Assembly: GCA_963669155.1 (NCBI GenBank)
Contig: OZ022581.1
Location: forward strand, 3,545,129-3,609,128
DNA: 64,000 nucleotides
Source of the DNA: Arbacia lixula
Taxonomy: Eukaryota > Echinodermata > Echinoidea > Arbacioida > Arbaciidae
Direction of reading: 5' to 3'
Position 1 is the stretch's first letter; each line of letters begins with the position of its first letter. Positions 35,393 to 45,745 of the stretch are shown piece by piece. Below the pieces are notes generated by a model that did not search any database, was not told the origin of the DNA, and was given only the letters and a program-made list of their open reading frames with translations. The translations under genes were made by a program, and so were the position numbers.

Positions 35393-38300
35393 GCAGATAA
35401 ATAAAATAATTACACCGGGGAGCTAAAGCTCTTAACTTATTTTATTCTATGTTGCGCCAGGTAAAGAGTATTTAGAGAGGAGGAATGCCGTTTGTCACAT
35501 TGTGGGGTTCTTCATAAATAAGATAAATAAAGAATAAAAATCGAAATTAATGTTTAAGTACATGTAGTTTCAAAATGAAACTTTAGTTAGAAGGAATGCA
35601 TGAAATAATCAGATTATAATGAAACGCAATAACATACACATAGCAATTGAATTGAGCAGTGAAATGTTGCCTCAATACAATAATCTTTAAATAGGAATGA
35701 GGATGGATAAACAATCAAATATTTTCCGATTGACTCTGTCTACTAGTCATGTCATATATATCAAAAGTAATGAATGAAATTATGGGTTTATATCAAACTA
35801 TCTTTGGTACAGATATCAAAACCTGCATATGGCCGGTTGATAATGTTCTGCGCAGTGTGCAACGTCAATACAACCCGGTTGCCTTGACGACGCGATCGCG
35901 ATAACGTTGATTTTTGAAGCGCGAGTTCATCAAAAGACCCGCTGTGGAGGTTACACGGTAGGACATCGATGCCCTAGCTGAGGTCGTCGTAGTTGCGATC
36001 CTAGATGCTCGGCGACGTCGATGAGGGAGACCAGGAAACCGAACAGTCACCGCCCGGTCTGGGTGCAAGGGCACGTGATGGCTGAACCCTTGATTACGGC
36101 TGAAATATAGTTACACCGCATCATAAATATATATTCAACCCAAGTATAACTTGTACGCTTTAACTTTATATCTTGTAAAGCACACGACATCTGAAAGGAC
36201 AATAATCACACTATTTGGTTTACCAAATAGACTTCGCAAAAAAATAAAAAAACAGCAACCGGATATCTCCTCGATATCTCCAATTAGCATAATAGTCATT
36301 TACTAGCATAATAATGCCCAATGCTAGAATGATTCATACTTCTGCTATGAACAATACTTCCATTTAACCAGCAACCATATACTTATGACCGCTTGTTAAC
36401 AAAATGCGTAGGTTGCATAAACCATTGATTATCAAAACATATAGCCACGCTAAAGTAGTTCTTCTTTTCATCCCAATATAAATATATGCCGTAAATACAC
36501 GGTGGTACCAAACTTCCTCAAAGTTCGACATGGCTGACATAAAATGGCCGACTTTTGTTACTTGCCAAAAGAGGGCGTTTAAGACATTTGACTACTAGTT
36601 AAACACATTTCAGTTTTTGCTGAAAAATGCATACGTTCAGTTTCCGAACTAGAAGAAATCATTCAATTTGAAATGGTAATTTTCGTGTCAGAAATTGTTT
36701 GTATTTAAAATGTTCACTTTAGTTGAAAGCACTGATTTTTAGAAAGTCAAACTTTAATCTGAAAGACTTGCCTATACATAAATTAAACAGTTGTAGAAAC
36801 CCCCCGCAAACTGGCATGTTTCAGACTTACAGTTATTTTGAAGAATCGAAGACCCTGTTGCCTGCCTCCCGGAGGAATTTGTGTCCACACGACGGCCGTC
36901 TGCACTTCCCGCTCATGACAGCAGAAACAGTGGCAGCTGGAGTTGGGGCGGATATACTCACTCTCATGCAGCAAGTCCCCAGCCTTTCCCGACTCTCTCC
37001 CGCACACAGGACTCCTCCCCGTGGGTGACAAAACACGTCAATTACGACAAAATAGCTTCTCACACCACTCCCTCAAACCATGGACCTATCATGGATGGAC
37101 TGCCCTCGGATAGACTTGCTTTGATCTATGAGGTCCGCCGCCTCATAAAAATTCAAGACATTCAGGTGTTTTAAACAATTAGCTGTATTTCTAATTAGGT
37201 AGTGCCTTCTCTGAATAACAAAAGAAAATCTGTTTTGAGAAGTACGTCAACCGTTCAGCCTTCGCTGGGAGCTCGTAGCTGGCTTTTTACATCACGCACT
37301 GTGAATTAGTTTTGGGGTGAGCGAAGGGAAATTTTGAAAAAATTGTAGAAAGAATTTGATCTGTTACTTTTTCGGACACCTCCGCACACGAAATTGAGGT
37401 TGTTTCCATGAAAGATGAAACATTCAATAAACGATTTACAAGATATTTTTAAGGAAATATGATTCGGAAATGTGCGATATGGAGGCATTTCTCTGGTATG
37501 TTTTCTACAGTATTCTCCTTTTATCACAAAAACGAAGAAACAATACAATCTGAAATTCACACAATCGTATCTTAATAACATGTAATACTACTGCACATGC
37601 ACTTCAGTTCATGAAGTGGTTCTAAAATCTTCTGCGCATACAGAATATATATTCCTCAAAATGCATCCTACAGTTTTCATGCTTGTTTGGCGGCGGATCT
37701 CCCTCGATCAAAAAGCCAAACGCGTCAAATATTCCATTGTGATATCAATGCACGCGACTGCTGTCGGAATAAATTACACTTCGTGTGCTGACTCCATTCC
37801 TTACACCTCTCTGCTCAAACTCATGTACCCTCGGACCCTCGTTCCATCATACCAAAACAAAATCTACCAATCATGTTCTCCCATATGTGTCACTTCACTT
37901 ACTATTACATAATACCCTTAGGGCAAAATCAGGCAAACCGAAAAAAAAAACCGCGAGTAACAATAGATTAGGCACGGCTCCTAGCTGCGAAAAGGATAGA
38001 CAAAAGAATTAAGAATGCGATGCATCCAGTGCGCCACAGAGCCTAGGTTACCTGTATTATAAAACATATGGTATAAGGGCTTTTAGAAGATGAACTAAGC
38101 ATTCTGAATGTGGGCTGGTAATGAATTCTAGGTTACTGGACCTAAACAACGGGCTGATTTGGAAAGAGTATTTTGTATTCAACTTTCCACATGTGGAATT
38201 TAACAGGTTAAAAAGGTATTGTACTGATGAATTTCAGCATTCAATGAAAACATCTGCATGAGATATTAGGTTTGATAAGTATCTACGCATTAAACAGGCA

Positions 38301-38422
38301 ATTTGCATCGTATTCATATCAAAAACATTAAGAAACGTTCAAACAGGGAACGAAGATTCAAGGTAATGAGAACTCGCATATAATACGGAGGATTCTGTTC
38401 TGTATAAGCGATGAAGTCTGAC
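35393..38422. other. 3 kb with no secure gene
   Basis: AT-rich with two GC-richer patches. The patch at 35,865-36,090 (minus) reads in one frame as NYDDLS, a stop, then GIDVLPCNLHSGSFD. It may be a decayed relative of the exon at 40,011-40,174 (WDDYRGITML...SFD). The patch at 36,830-37,060 (minus) has donor-like sites (CATGAGA/GTGAGT) and a Cys-rich frame, but no family match that I trust. Confidence 0.4.
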
Positions 38423-39117
38423 CAGGGATGTGTTAGGAAGGAGGGACAACTCGAGCATAATATATTCAAACATATGTATGGATACAAAAGTGTGCTAATG
38501 AATGTCAAAAGCATTTCACAATCACTACAATGCTTTGATGTCCCATGCGCGGCACCGACATTTAGCTGCTGTCAACATGGTCAACTTGGAAAGCAATATT
38601 TTTAATTCACTGTTTTGTCTCTGGAAGCTATGTTGGCAACACCACTAAAGATCCTGTACTCGGTTTTCTTCTAAATACTTGTTGAAGGATGCGCAAACGG
38701 AGATATAAGATAATATTCTTACTTACACAATTAACAAATTTCTTCAATTTCCGCAGATTTCCGCAAACGTGGGATTCAATCATTATCAAAATGATATCTT
38801 AAGCTGTTTATTTTCATTAACAGAGTTTGCGTGCATTTGCGTGCAACTGAGATATTTAAGTAGAAAAAACTGTTTATTTTTGTACGCTGATATCTCTTTT
38901 CCTCACAAAAGTATTGATGCAATCCAGCAGAACTGGACAAGCGAAATAACACTCTACACTGCTTTTGTTCTCTCTGAGAAACCGTTGCTACGCAATCCTG
39001 TTCGTTATTGTTAAAACACCTGAAAATCACATGCTGAGACCACATAACTTTTCGGCGGTGGCACGCATGGGTTCAAAGGAAGAAAGTTGTTTCATATCCT
39101 TCCATAACACATCCCTT
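38423..39117 (+). mobile_element. 695 bp inverted-repeat element, copy A
   Basis: It begins CAGGGATGTGTTAGGAAGG and ends with the inverted match CCTTCCATAACACATCCCTT, flanked by the 7 bp duplication GTCTGAC (38,416-38,422 and 39,118-39,124). Two further copies lie at 62,826-63,550 and 63,562 to the window end. The CAGGG termini and the target length recall hAT-type MITEs, although hAT normally gives 8 bp. No coding sequence. Confidence 0.8.
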
Positions 39118-39472
39118 GTCTGACTAATTTAGAAGGATGCAACGAACCCCATAACGCATTGCAATTAGCGATGTGACGCACTATGAATGCATTGTACATC
39201 ATTAACAAGAATTTACGTGGAATAGTGAGTTCAGATTATTCATGATACCAATGTTACGTGATATTTTTCCGCAAACAAAATGTATATGTAAATCCCAACA
39301 TAAATACATATGTTCAAGCACTCCAAGATATGTAATCACAGAACATTGCTTAATTCTACTGTTGTTGATGTATAAGGGATCATCATTTTAACAAGTATTT
39401 CGGTCTTGCCTATGTCTGAAAACAACAAAATGGAGTTTTTACAATGTTTAGAGATAATCTATTGCACAAAAG

Positions 39473-39795
39473 CTAATTGTGAACATGCATTAAATGAACA
39501 TTCACTTTATTGATCAAAATGTAAATGCTTTCCTCGGAGGCAACTAAAGCAGTGTCGACTGCAAAAAGAACGTAGTCACAAGGATGTGGGGAATATATTA
39601 TATCATTGATATATATTAGAAACAATAACGGACCAAGTAGTGAACCCTGTGGTACACCAGGTGTAAGAAACATGAAATCAGAAGTATGTGAGTTATACAC
39701 ACTGTATTATTTTCTGTCAGCTAGATAGCCTTGAAACCAAAAAAGTGGTATGCCCCGAATCCCGTAATAACGCAATTTTGCTAATAGGCCTACAA
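39473..39795 (-). mobile_element. LINE reverse transcriptase fragment
   Basis: The minus strand reads LLAKLRYYGIRG, FQGYLADRK, a stop, then LTPGVPQGSLLGPLLFLIYI and YVLFAVDTALV. These are RT palm motifs of the CR1/Jockey group. The catalytic box reads FAVD instead of FADD, and there is one in-frame stop, so it is inactive. Both ends are truncated. Confidence 0.8.
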
Positions 39796-40010
39796 GTGTA
39801 TGCGACAGGGTAGACTAGATCAAATTCAATGGGATATGCACACTGCAGTGAAATGTTCACTGAATGAAAACTCATCATGGATGCCCAACTATTATATAAA
39901 GCATCAACTATTCAGCATGTTCAGTATGTTTATTCAAAACATTTAATGGATCTAGGATCATTAGGTGTCAGATTGAAATAAAAAATACGAATACTCAACT
40001 TATTCGTTAC

Positions 40011-40174
40011 CCTGGCTAAATCAAAGGAAATATCAGTGTACTGATGCCGATCTAACATTGTGATTCCCCGATAGTCGTCCCACAATAACTCATCAGTCCT
40101 ACACGTATATAACTCAAACCAGTCCTGGTTCGGAGGGCTACCCACTGCGTCGGATGTGTGATCAACAATCAGCC
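40011..40174 (-). CDS. Lone predicted internal exon, protein family unknown
   Basis: Between the acceptor TATATTTTAG and the donor CCAGG/GTAACG is an open 164-base frame reading LIVDHTSDAVGSPPNQDW, FELYTCRTDELLWDDY, then RGITMLDRHQYTD. Its composition (Trp, Asp, Tyr, Cys) is unlike the surrounding AT-rich DNA. I do not recognise the protein. A decayed relative may lie at 35,865-36,090 on the same strand. The open frame continues past both proposed splice sites, so the boundaries are uncertain. Confidence 0.35.
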
Positions 40175-40583
40175 CTAAAATATAATTTACAAACGTACAT
40201 GCACCAAAATAATATATCCATTTACTAGTAAGCACACATTGTAATACACATTCAAAAGATGTTTGATTCATGTATATGTGTATGCCTACTTTGTCAGTGT
40301 ATAAACAGCATTCACTAACTAGGGAAAAAATCCCTTGTTCTAACAAGTTTACCTAATGCTTATTTACAATGTATTCCATTTACTTCTTTATAAAGCTGTA
40401 AATATAACTGAACAATGTTCTATTCCCCAAATCCAGGGCATGTTTATAAGATCATTTTACACTGTCACTTTCACCTAAACTGCATTATTCAAGCATCTCA
40501 AAATACAAGTAGGTACACACAGTAGAACATTGTGACCTGTGTAACTTCATTTGTACTGTGCACTTAAATCTTGCATAGAGAAT

Positions 40584-40694
40584 GAAATGAGTACCTGAAC
40601 TGTTTGCCGTAATCAGCAGACGCTGGAATAGCAATGTTCACAGTCTTCTGTGTAGAGAGCAGGACAGGTATGAATCAAGTGTTAATATCCTCTA
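40584..40694 (-). repeat. 3' LTR of the Ty3/Gypsy element
   Basis: 111 bp, the same sequence as the 5' LTR apart from about two positions, directly after the polypurine tract. Confidence 0.85.
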
Positions 40695-40899
40695 TCTCCC
40701 CCCAAGTCTTTGGCACGATGAGAAGTAATGAAGCGTGTCAGAGAGGAAAGTTGTTTCCAAAAAGTTATGTCCAAGAAAATGTAAAATATCCAAATAACGG
40801 GTAACTCGAGTAAAACGTCCAATATCCAAATAACAGGTAACTTTGTAAAACACTAACAGGAACTCCAAAACAAGAACACAGGAAAATGTCGTCCGTAAC

Positions 40900-42438
40900 T
40901 TAGGGCGACATGTCATAATCTGAGTGCCATGCAGGTCTGCCGGCCCGACGAAGAGAACGCCTAGGTGAAGGGGCTGGGTCGGCAGCAGGAGCGATGAGGC
41001 TGTCCTCAGGAGGAGGAGGAAGGGGTGGATGAGCAGCTGCTGGAGGTGCAGCGGCAGAGGGAACCACTGCAGGAGTAGCACGACCCACCGCGGTTGACGG
41101 AGTATCACCAAAAGGTGGCGATACGCGGGAGTCATCACCAATATCCACCACTGGTGGTAGGAAGGCATCAGCAATGGGCTCGGACCGCTGTCTTGTAGGT
41201 TCAACGGGACGTGAAGGGGGTGATGCTGGGCCTCCAGACATGGTAGTGGGATGCTTGGGAGAGTAAGGGTACACCCGCAGTGTCACCCGGCCGGAGCCAT
41301 CTACACGGACCATATATTGGTCATATTGCCGTACTTCAATGACGATGCCGGTCTTGTCCCATTTCAGAGGATGTGGCCCGGTTTGGTTCTGGATGCAGAC
41401 ATGATTGCCGACAACAAGAGGTAGAAGCCGTTTGGTGTGCTCCGACCAGCGTTCTGCCCCCTTCATGTGACGGTTGCGAAGGGCCTCTTCTCTTGCCTGC
41501 AAGGTTTCACACCAGGTGTTGTGTGGCTTGTATTTGCCAGGGGCAATTGGGATGAAATCCTGGATCGGGTGGCTAAAGACGAACATGGCTGGGGAGAGCT
41601 TCGTGTCCCTGTCTGCGGTATTGCGATACTGAAGTATGGCCCCCTGAAAGTTGTCTGTATCCAGGGATCCAGTAGTGCTAGTGTTGTCCATAACGAGTCG
41701 TTTAATGGTCTTCACAGCAACCTCAGCTCGACAGTTGCTGTGGGGAAAGGCAACAGAGGCGAGGCGATGATGTATGCCCCAGTTGGCGAGGAAATGGCGT
41801 GTAGCTACTGCCGTGAATTCAGGGCCACCATCAGAGGTCAGCTCATCAGGAATGCCGAAAGTGGCAAAGATGCGACGTGGGCATGTGATTAGGCCATCCG
41901 CCCCCTTCACAGACCGTTCAACGATTGGCCAGTTCGAGTACCTGTCCGCTATGACTGAATAGTTGCATCCTTTGTAATGAAAATAGTCCGCGCAGATACA
42001 CTGGAAGGGGTAGACTGGCGAGAGCAGTGGAACTGGTGGCGCACTGGGATTGGAGGGTGCTATACGGTTACACTGAGTGCATCCCGCGCGTAGAGCAGCA
42101 ATCGCCGGAGTGATGCCAGGCCAGAAGACAGATGCTTCAGCACGAGCGATCTTCGACGTAATCTCCTGGTGGGCAGCATGTAGGTGGCTTAAGACTTCAT
42201 CCCTGAGTGAAGGAGGAATAAGTACGCGACCATTGTACAGGATAACTCCATCAACTGAAGAAAGTCCATTTCGAAACTTGAAATATTCATGAAGAGGTTG
42301 GGGAAACGCATGGCGATGGTCAGGTAGGCCAGACTCAATGAGGTCAAGGAGTGCCTGCGTGGTGTCATCACTCGCGGTTGCGGAACGTACTCGGTCCCAT
42401 GTAACTGACTTGAGGTGAATAGAGTCCAGAGCACACAT
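40900..42438 (-). CDS. Integrase part of the Ty3/Gypsy element (fossil)
   Basis: An N-terminal HHCC zinc region (HLHAAHQE...CTQCNRI) is followed by a DDE catalytic core ([27 protein letters not shown]) and a C-terminal GPY/chromodomain-adjacent region ([14 protein letters not shown]). A Pro-rich tail ends the part, as in many Gypsy integrases. Confidence 0.85.
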   Translation of the reverse strand: MCALDSIHLKSVTWDRVRSATASDDTTQALLDLIESGLPDHRHAFPQPLHEYFKFRNGLSSVDGVILYNGRVLIPPSLRDEVLSHLHAAHQEITSKIARAEASVFWPGITPAIAALRAGCTQCNRIAPSNPSAPPVPLLSPVYPFQCICADYFHYKGCNYSVIADRYSNWPIVERSVKGADGLITCPRRIFATFGIPDELTSDGGPEFTAVATRHFLANWGIHHRLASVAFPHSNCRAEVAVKTIKRLVMDNTSTTGSLDTDNFQGAILQYRNTADRDTKLSPAMFVFSHPIQDFIPIAPGKYKPHNTWCETLQAREEALRNRHMKGAERWSEHTKRLLPLVVGNHVCIQNQTGPHPLKWDKTGIVIEVRQYDQYMVRVDGSGRVTLRVYPYSPKHPTTMSGGPASPPSRPVEPTRQRSEPIADAFLPPVVDIGDDSRVSPPFGDTPSTAVGRATPAVVPSAAAPPAAAHPPLPPPPEDSLIAPAADPAPSPRRSLRRAGRPAWHSDYDMSP

Positions 42439-42453
42439 CGCAGTTGAGAGTGT

Positions 42454-43950
42454 TCAGACTTCAACAGCATCGGTGTATGGGTCTAAGGTTCGAAGGCCCC
42501 CCATGAGGGCTGGTGAGTGGAGGAACGATGCTGGCACCATATCGACCACCGCTACGTCATCCGGGAGGTGTAACTTCTCAGGCTCGCCTGTTGGGTGACG
42601 AGAGAGACAGTCTGTACCACGGTGACGGATGCCTGGGACATGGACCATCTTAAACTTGTATCGCAATGTTTTCTCCTTAACATTCCGCAGGCGGGGATTA
42701 GGGATTCCCTCCAAGGCCCTATCACCAAAGATCTTGAGTAGTGGCTTGTGGTCGACGGCAACGATGAGATCCTCGCACCCCAAGACGAAGTATCGTGCCT
42801 TGTCAAGGGCGTCTGCCACTGCAAGTGCCTCGCCTTCTACTGGGGCATAGCGAGATTCAGCAGCATGAGTAAATCGACTGCCTACAAGAGTTATTTTCCA
42901 ACCAGAGACACAGCAGAAAGGGATAGTGCCACTGCAATCGCAATGTTTCTGCAACAGCCAAAAACCAATGCCATCTTTGGACCAGTCCGTAGCCAGGCAG
43001 GTAGGCGTGGTGGGGTCAAAGATCCGTACGCCATCTTCGATCTCGCAGGCAATAAAGGCCTTGGACTCTTCAAAGGCAAGCTGGAGGGCGTTGGTCCATA
43101 CGAATGGCGTACTAGGCTTCAGGAGCTGACGAAACGGTAGCATCTTCTCTGTCATGCTGAAGGCATATGACACCTGGTTGACGAGCCCGAACCATGATCG
43201 CACATCAGTGATAGTAGTGGGCGTCGGGAAATCGAGGATCGCCTGCAGGTATTTCCGGCATGGTCGGACACTGTCATTGGTGATTTCGAAGCCTGCAAAT
43301 TCAACAATGTCTGCACCGAATGTGAATTTGCTAGGGTTGAGGACGATCCCGTTCCGGCCGCAGACATCCAGCCACTGGATAGCTTGGAAGAAGCTGTCAG
43401 CTAACGTGTCAGCCCAGAGTAAGACGTCATCAACACATTTTGTTTTGCATGGGATGGCCGACACAATATCATCATATCGCCTGGTGTAGCCGTCGCCAGA
43501 GGCAATGTACCCCTGTGGGGCGGTCTTGTAGCGGTATCTTCCCCAGGGCGTTATGGAAGTTGTGAGATGGCGGTCTTCCTGACAGATGGGTACACTGTGA
43601 TAGCCGTTCCAAGCATCACAGACAGTCTTCTTCTTGCCATGTGGAACCGACCGAGCTTGAAGGAAAGGAGATTCGGTGTGGTGTGTCTCACGGGTGGCAT
43701 GTGCATTTAGGGCCTGGAAGTCAACAGTCCTTCTTGGCTCGCCAGTCTTCTTAGCACACACGACCATCCTATGGCACCAGGTTACAGGCTCCCCAACTGG
43801 GACAGGTTCAAGCACGCCCAGCTGAACATCGTGATCCAACCCAGCCTTGACAGCATCCCGCCAGTGGAGTGGGACAGGCACAGGGGTGTGGTGTGCGATA
43901 GGCTCTGCATCTGGATCCACCATCAGTTTCATAGGAGGGCCATCCATCAT
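42454..43950 (-). CDS. Reverse transcriptase and RNase H part of the Ty3/Gypsy element (fossil)
   Basis: Recognisable RT fingers and palm (RRTVDFQALNAH, then WNGYHSV and the VDDVLLWAD box), a connection region (GLVNQVSYAF), and an RNase H domain beginning with CLATDWSKDG and including VEGEALAVADAL and AVDHKPLLKIF. These are in the usual Gypsy order. Confidence 0.85.
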   Translation of the reverse strand: MMDGPPMKLMVDPDAEPIAHHTPVPVPLHWRDAVKAGLDHDVQLGVLEPVPVGEPVTWCHRMVVCAKKTGEPRRTVDFQALNAHATRETHHTESPFLQARSVPHGKKKTVCDAWNGYHSVPICQEDRHLTTSITPWGRYRYKTAPQGYIASGDGYTRRYDDIVSAIPCKTKCVDDVLLWADTLADSFFQAIQWLDVCGRNGIVLNPSKFTFGADIVEFAGFEITNDSVRPCRKYLQAILDFPTPTTITDVRSWFGLVNQVSYAFSMTEKMLPFRQLLKPSTPFVWTNALQLAFEESKAFIACEIEDGVRIFDPTTPTCLATDWSKDGIGFWLLQKHCDCSGTIPFCCVSGWKITLVGSRFTHAAESRYAPVEGEALAVADALDKARYFVLGCEDLIVAVDHKPLLKIFGDRALEGIPNPRLRNVKEKTLRYKFKMVHVPGIRHRGTDCLSRHPTGEPEKLHLPDDVAVVDMVPASFLHSPALMGGLRTLDPYTDAVEV

Positions 43951-44236
43951 AGGCAGGGGCTGGTGTTCACAAGTGTTGAATAAGCTGCTCTTGTAATAGT
44001 CCAGGAGGTATCGCTAGAGTTTGTCACGATTTTCCTCAGTCGCTGGGAAATGCAGTGAGGTAGGGGGTGGCGGTGGCCTTTGGCGCTTGGGGCATTGGCA
44101 GGTTTTCCCAGTAGGGGTCCCCTCAAGGGCTGCAGTCGTATCCATCAGAGGCCGCTCCTGTGTCACACCCAGTTGTGGAAAACTGTCCGAGATGATTCCC
44201 AAGCCAATGCAGGATTTCCGGCTGAGGAAGAGCTGA

Positions 44237-45600
44237 TCAGAGCTGTTGGTGACGTAAGTGACGTATGACCTCAGGGAGTCCTGCCAGACAAATGGCCCCA
44301 AGAATCCTGACACCCCCCTTCGTGGCAGTGCGCATTTTCATGCTGACAGGGATGAGGTCCTGTTGACGTAATCCAAGACGTCGAACTATCTTCATGCCGG
44401 CTAAGCAGCTCTGGCACCCAATGTCAGCCATAGCAGGGGTAGAGTGAGGCATCGTGGGGGAGGAGAGGCGATACCCAAGAGCTTCATAGTCATCAGGAAC
44501 AACCTGAACAGTGACATCTATGAAGGGTTGCGGGGAAGATTTCCTTCTGATCCATGCCTGGTTAAGGCTATCATACACGTGATGATCAAGGGGAATGCCG
44601 TGGCCACCACATGAGCGATCATAGCCATGGACAGAGCAAAAGGAGTCAAAGGCGGCATTCTCAAGCCCCTCTGATTTTGCTGGAGGGGAACGTCGTGGTT
44701 TGTCCCTACTGCGACATACATTCTCCATGTGGTGGAGTCTGCCACAGTGCCTGCATTTGTGTCCATATGCATCGCACTGTGTCTTACGGATGCGAGCAGG
44801 GGCACCCCGACCATGTCCCTTTTTTTCCACAGTAGTCACACAAGTCTTGGCCCTCCCTGAGGTGCGTGTGCTTGGTCCTCCGGTATGAGCTGCTGGCAGA
44901 GTTCACGGCATGAGAGTCAAGGAGAGAAGATGCGGAACGCTTCCCGGCTTCTTTTGCCTCGATGAACTGGAAGACATCTTCTAGAGCCATGGTATGGTTC
45001 TTGTCTCCCAATAGGTCGAGCTGGATCTCGGGGTCAGCGATTCCCCTGGTCAGGGCATCCCGCAGTATCTCGTCAGTGTAGTTGACATCAATAGAGCAGC
45101 CTGGGCACTTGATGACAAATTTACAGATGCCGGCTTGACCTCGTAAGCGGGCTCCGAAGCTGCGAATCGTCTCTTCCCGATCCTGACGCATGTTATGCAG
45201 TGTCACTCGAGCAACCATGGTGTTTTCCTCACGTACAGCGAGTCTCTTGATGGCTGCGAGCACCTCCGTTTCAGACTTGACGGTGAGGCTGCCACCAGAG
45301 GATCTTGTAAGGTCCCTGCGAAGGGGCTCCTCGCAGCATTCAAGGAGTTGCATGACCCTGTCCTTGCCAGAGACCTTTGTGGCCTCCACATAATCTGACC
45401 ATCGGGAGGTAAAGTAAGCCCAGTCTTCACTAGTACCAGCTGCAGCTATGGTAGGCCTCTTGACTTGGCGGCTGGCCCTGTCCCAGAGGCGTGAATCGTG
45501 CAGTGGGTTGTGAGTAGGGCAGCAACAATAGAGGCATCAAGCTCTGGCGTAGTGTAGTCACAGCCTGGGATTGGGCAGGATACGACAGGCATGGTGGTAG
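44237..45600 (-). CDS. Gag and protease part of the Ty3/Gypsy element (fossil)
   Basis: The part begins with a Cys-containing N-terminus (CPIPGCDY) near 45.6 kb and continues through a helical capsid-like region. A zinc-knuckle-like CRHCGRLHHMENVC follows, and then a protease-like stretch (ADIGCQSCLAG). The order agrees with Ty3/Gypsy gag-pol. Confidence 0.7.
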
Positions 45601-45627
45601 CTGGGCCAGTACTCTAGACTGTCAACA

Positions 45628-45738
45628 TAAATGAGTACCTGTACTGTTTGCCGTAATCAGCAGACGCTGGAATAGCAATGTTCACAGTCTTCTGTGTAGA
45701 GAGCAGGACAGGTATGAATCAAGTGTTAATATCCTCTA
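45628..45738 (-). repeat. 5' LTR of the Ty3/Gypsy element
   Basis: 111 bp, starting TAGAGGATATTAACAC on the minus strand. It does not begin with the usual TG. Confidence 0.85.
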
Positions 45739-45745
45739 AGAATAA

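Larger units (their letters stand above)
40584..45738 (-). mobile_element. Ty3/Gypsy LTR retrotransposon, near-whole, young
   Basis: The element is 5,155 bp with 111 bp terminal repeats (40,584-40,694 and 45,628-45,738) that differ at about two positions, and a 5 bp target duplication AGAAT (40,579-40,583 and 45,739-45,743). A polypurine tract GGGGGGAGA lies directly before the 3' LTR on the minus strand. The part order gag, protease, RT, RNase H, integrase is that of Ty3/Gypsy. The gag start has the CPIPGCDY type of N-terminus common in marine invertebrate Gypsy elements. The near-identical LTRs mean a recent insertion. The coding part looks nearly whole with a few breaks, so it is treated as a fossil copy. 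Confidence 0.9.

Noticed and set aside
36783-37063. Cys-rich minus-strand frames near donor-like sites, briefly considered as a scramblase-like exon
   Set aside because: Motif spacing is too loose and the two overlapping frames compete.
41437-43489. Plus-strand frames opposite the Gypsy pol region
   Set aside because: Shadows of the minus-strand coding sequence.
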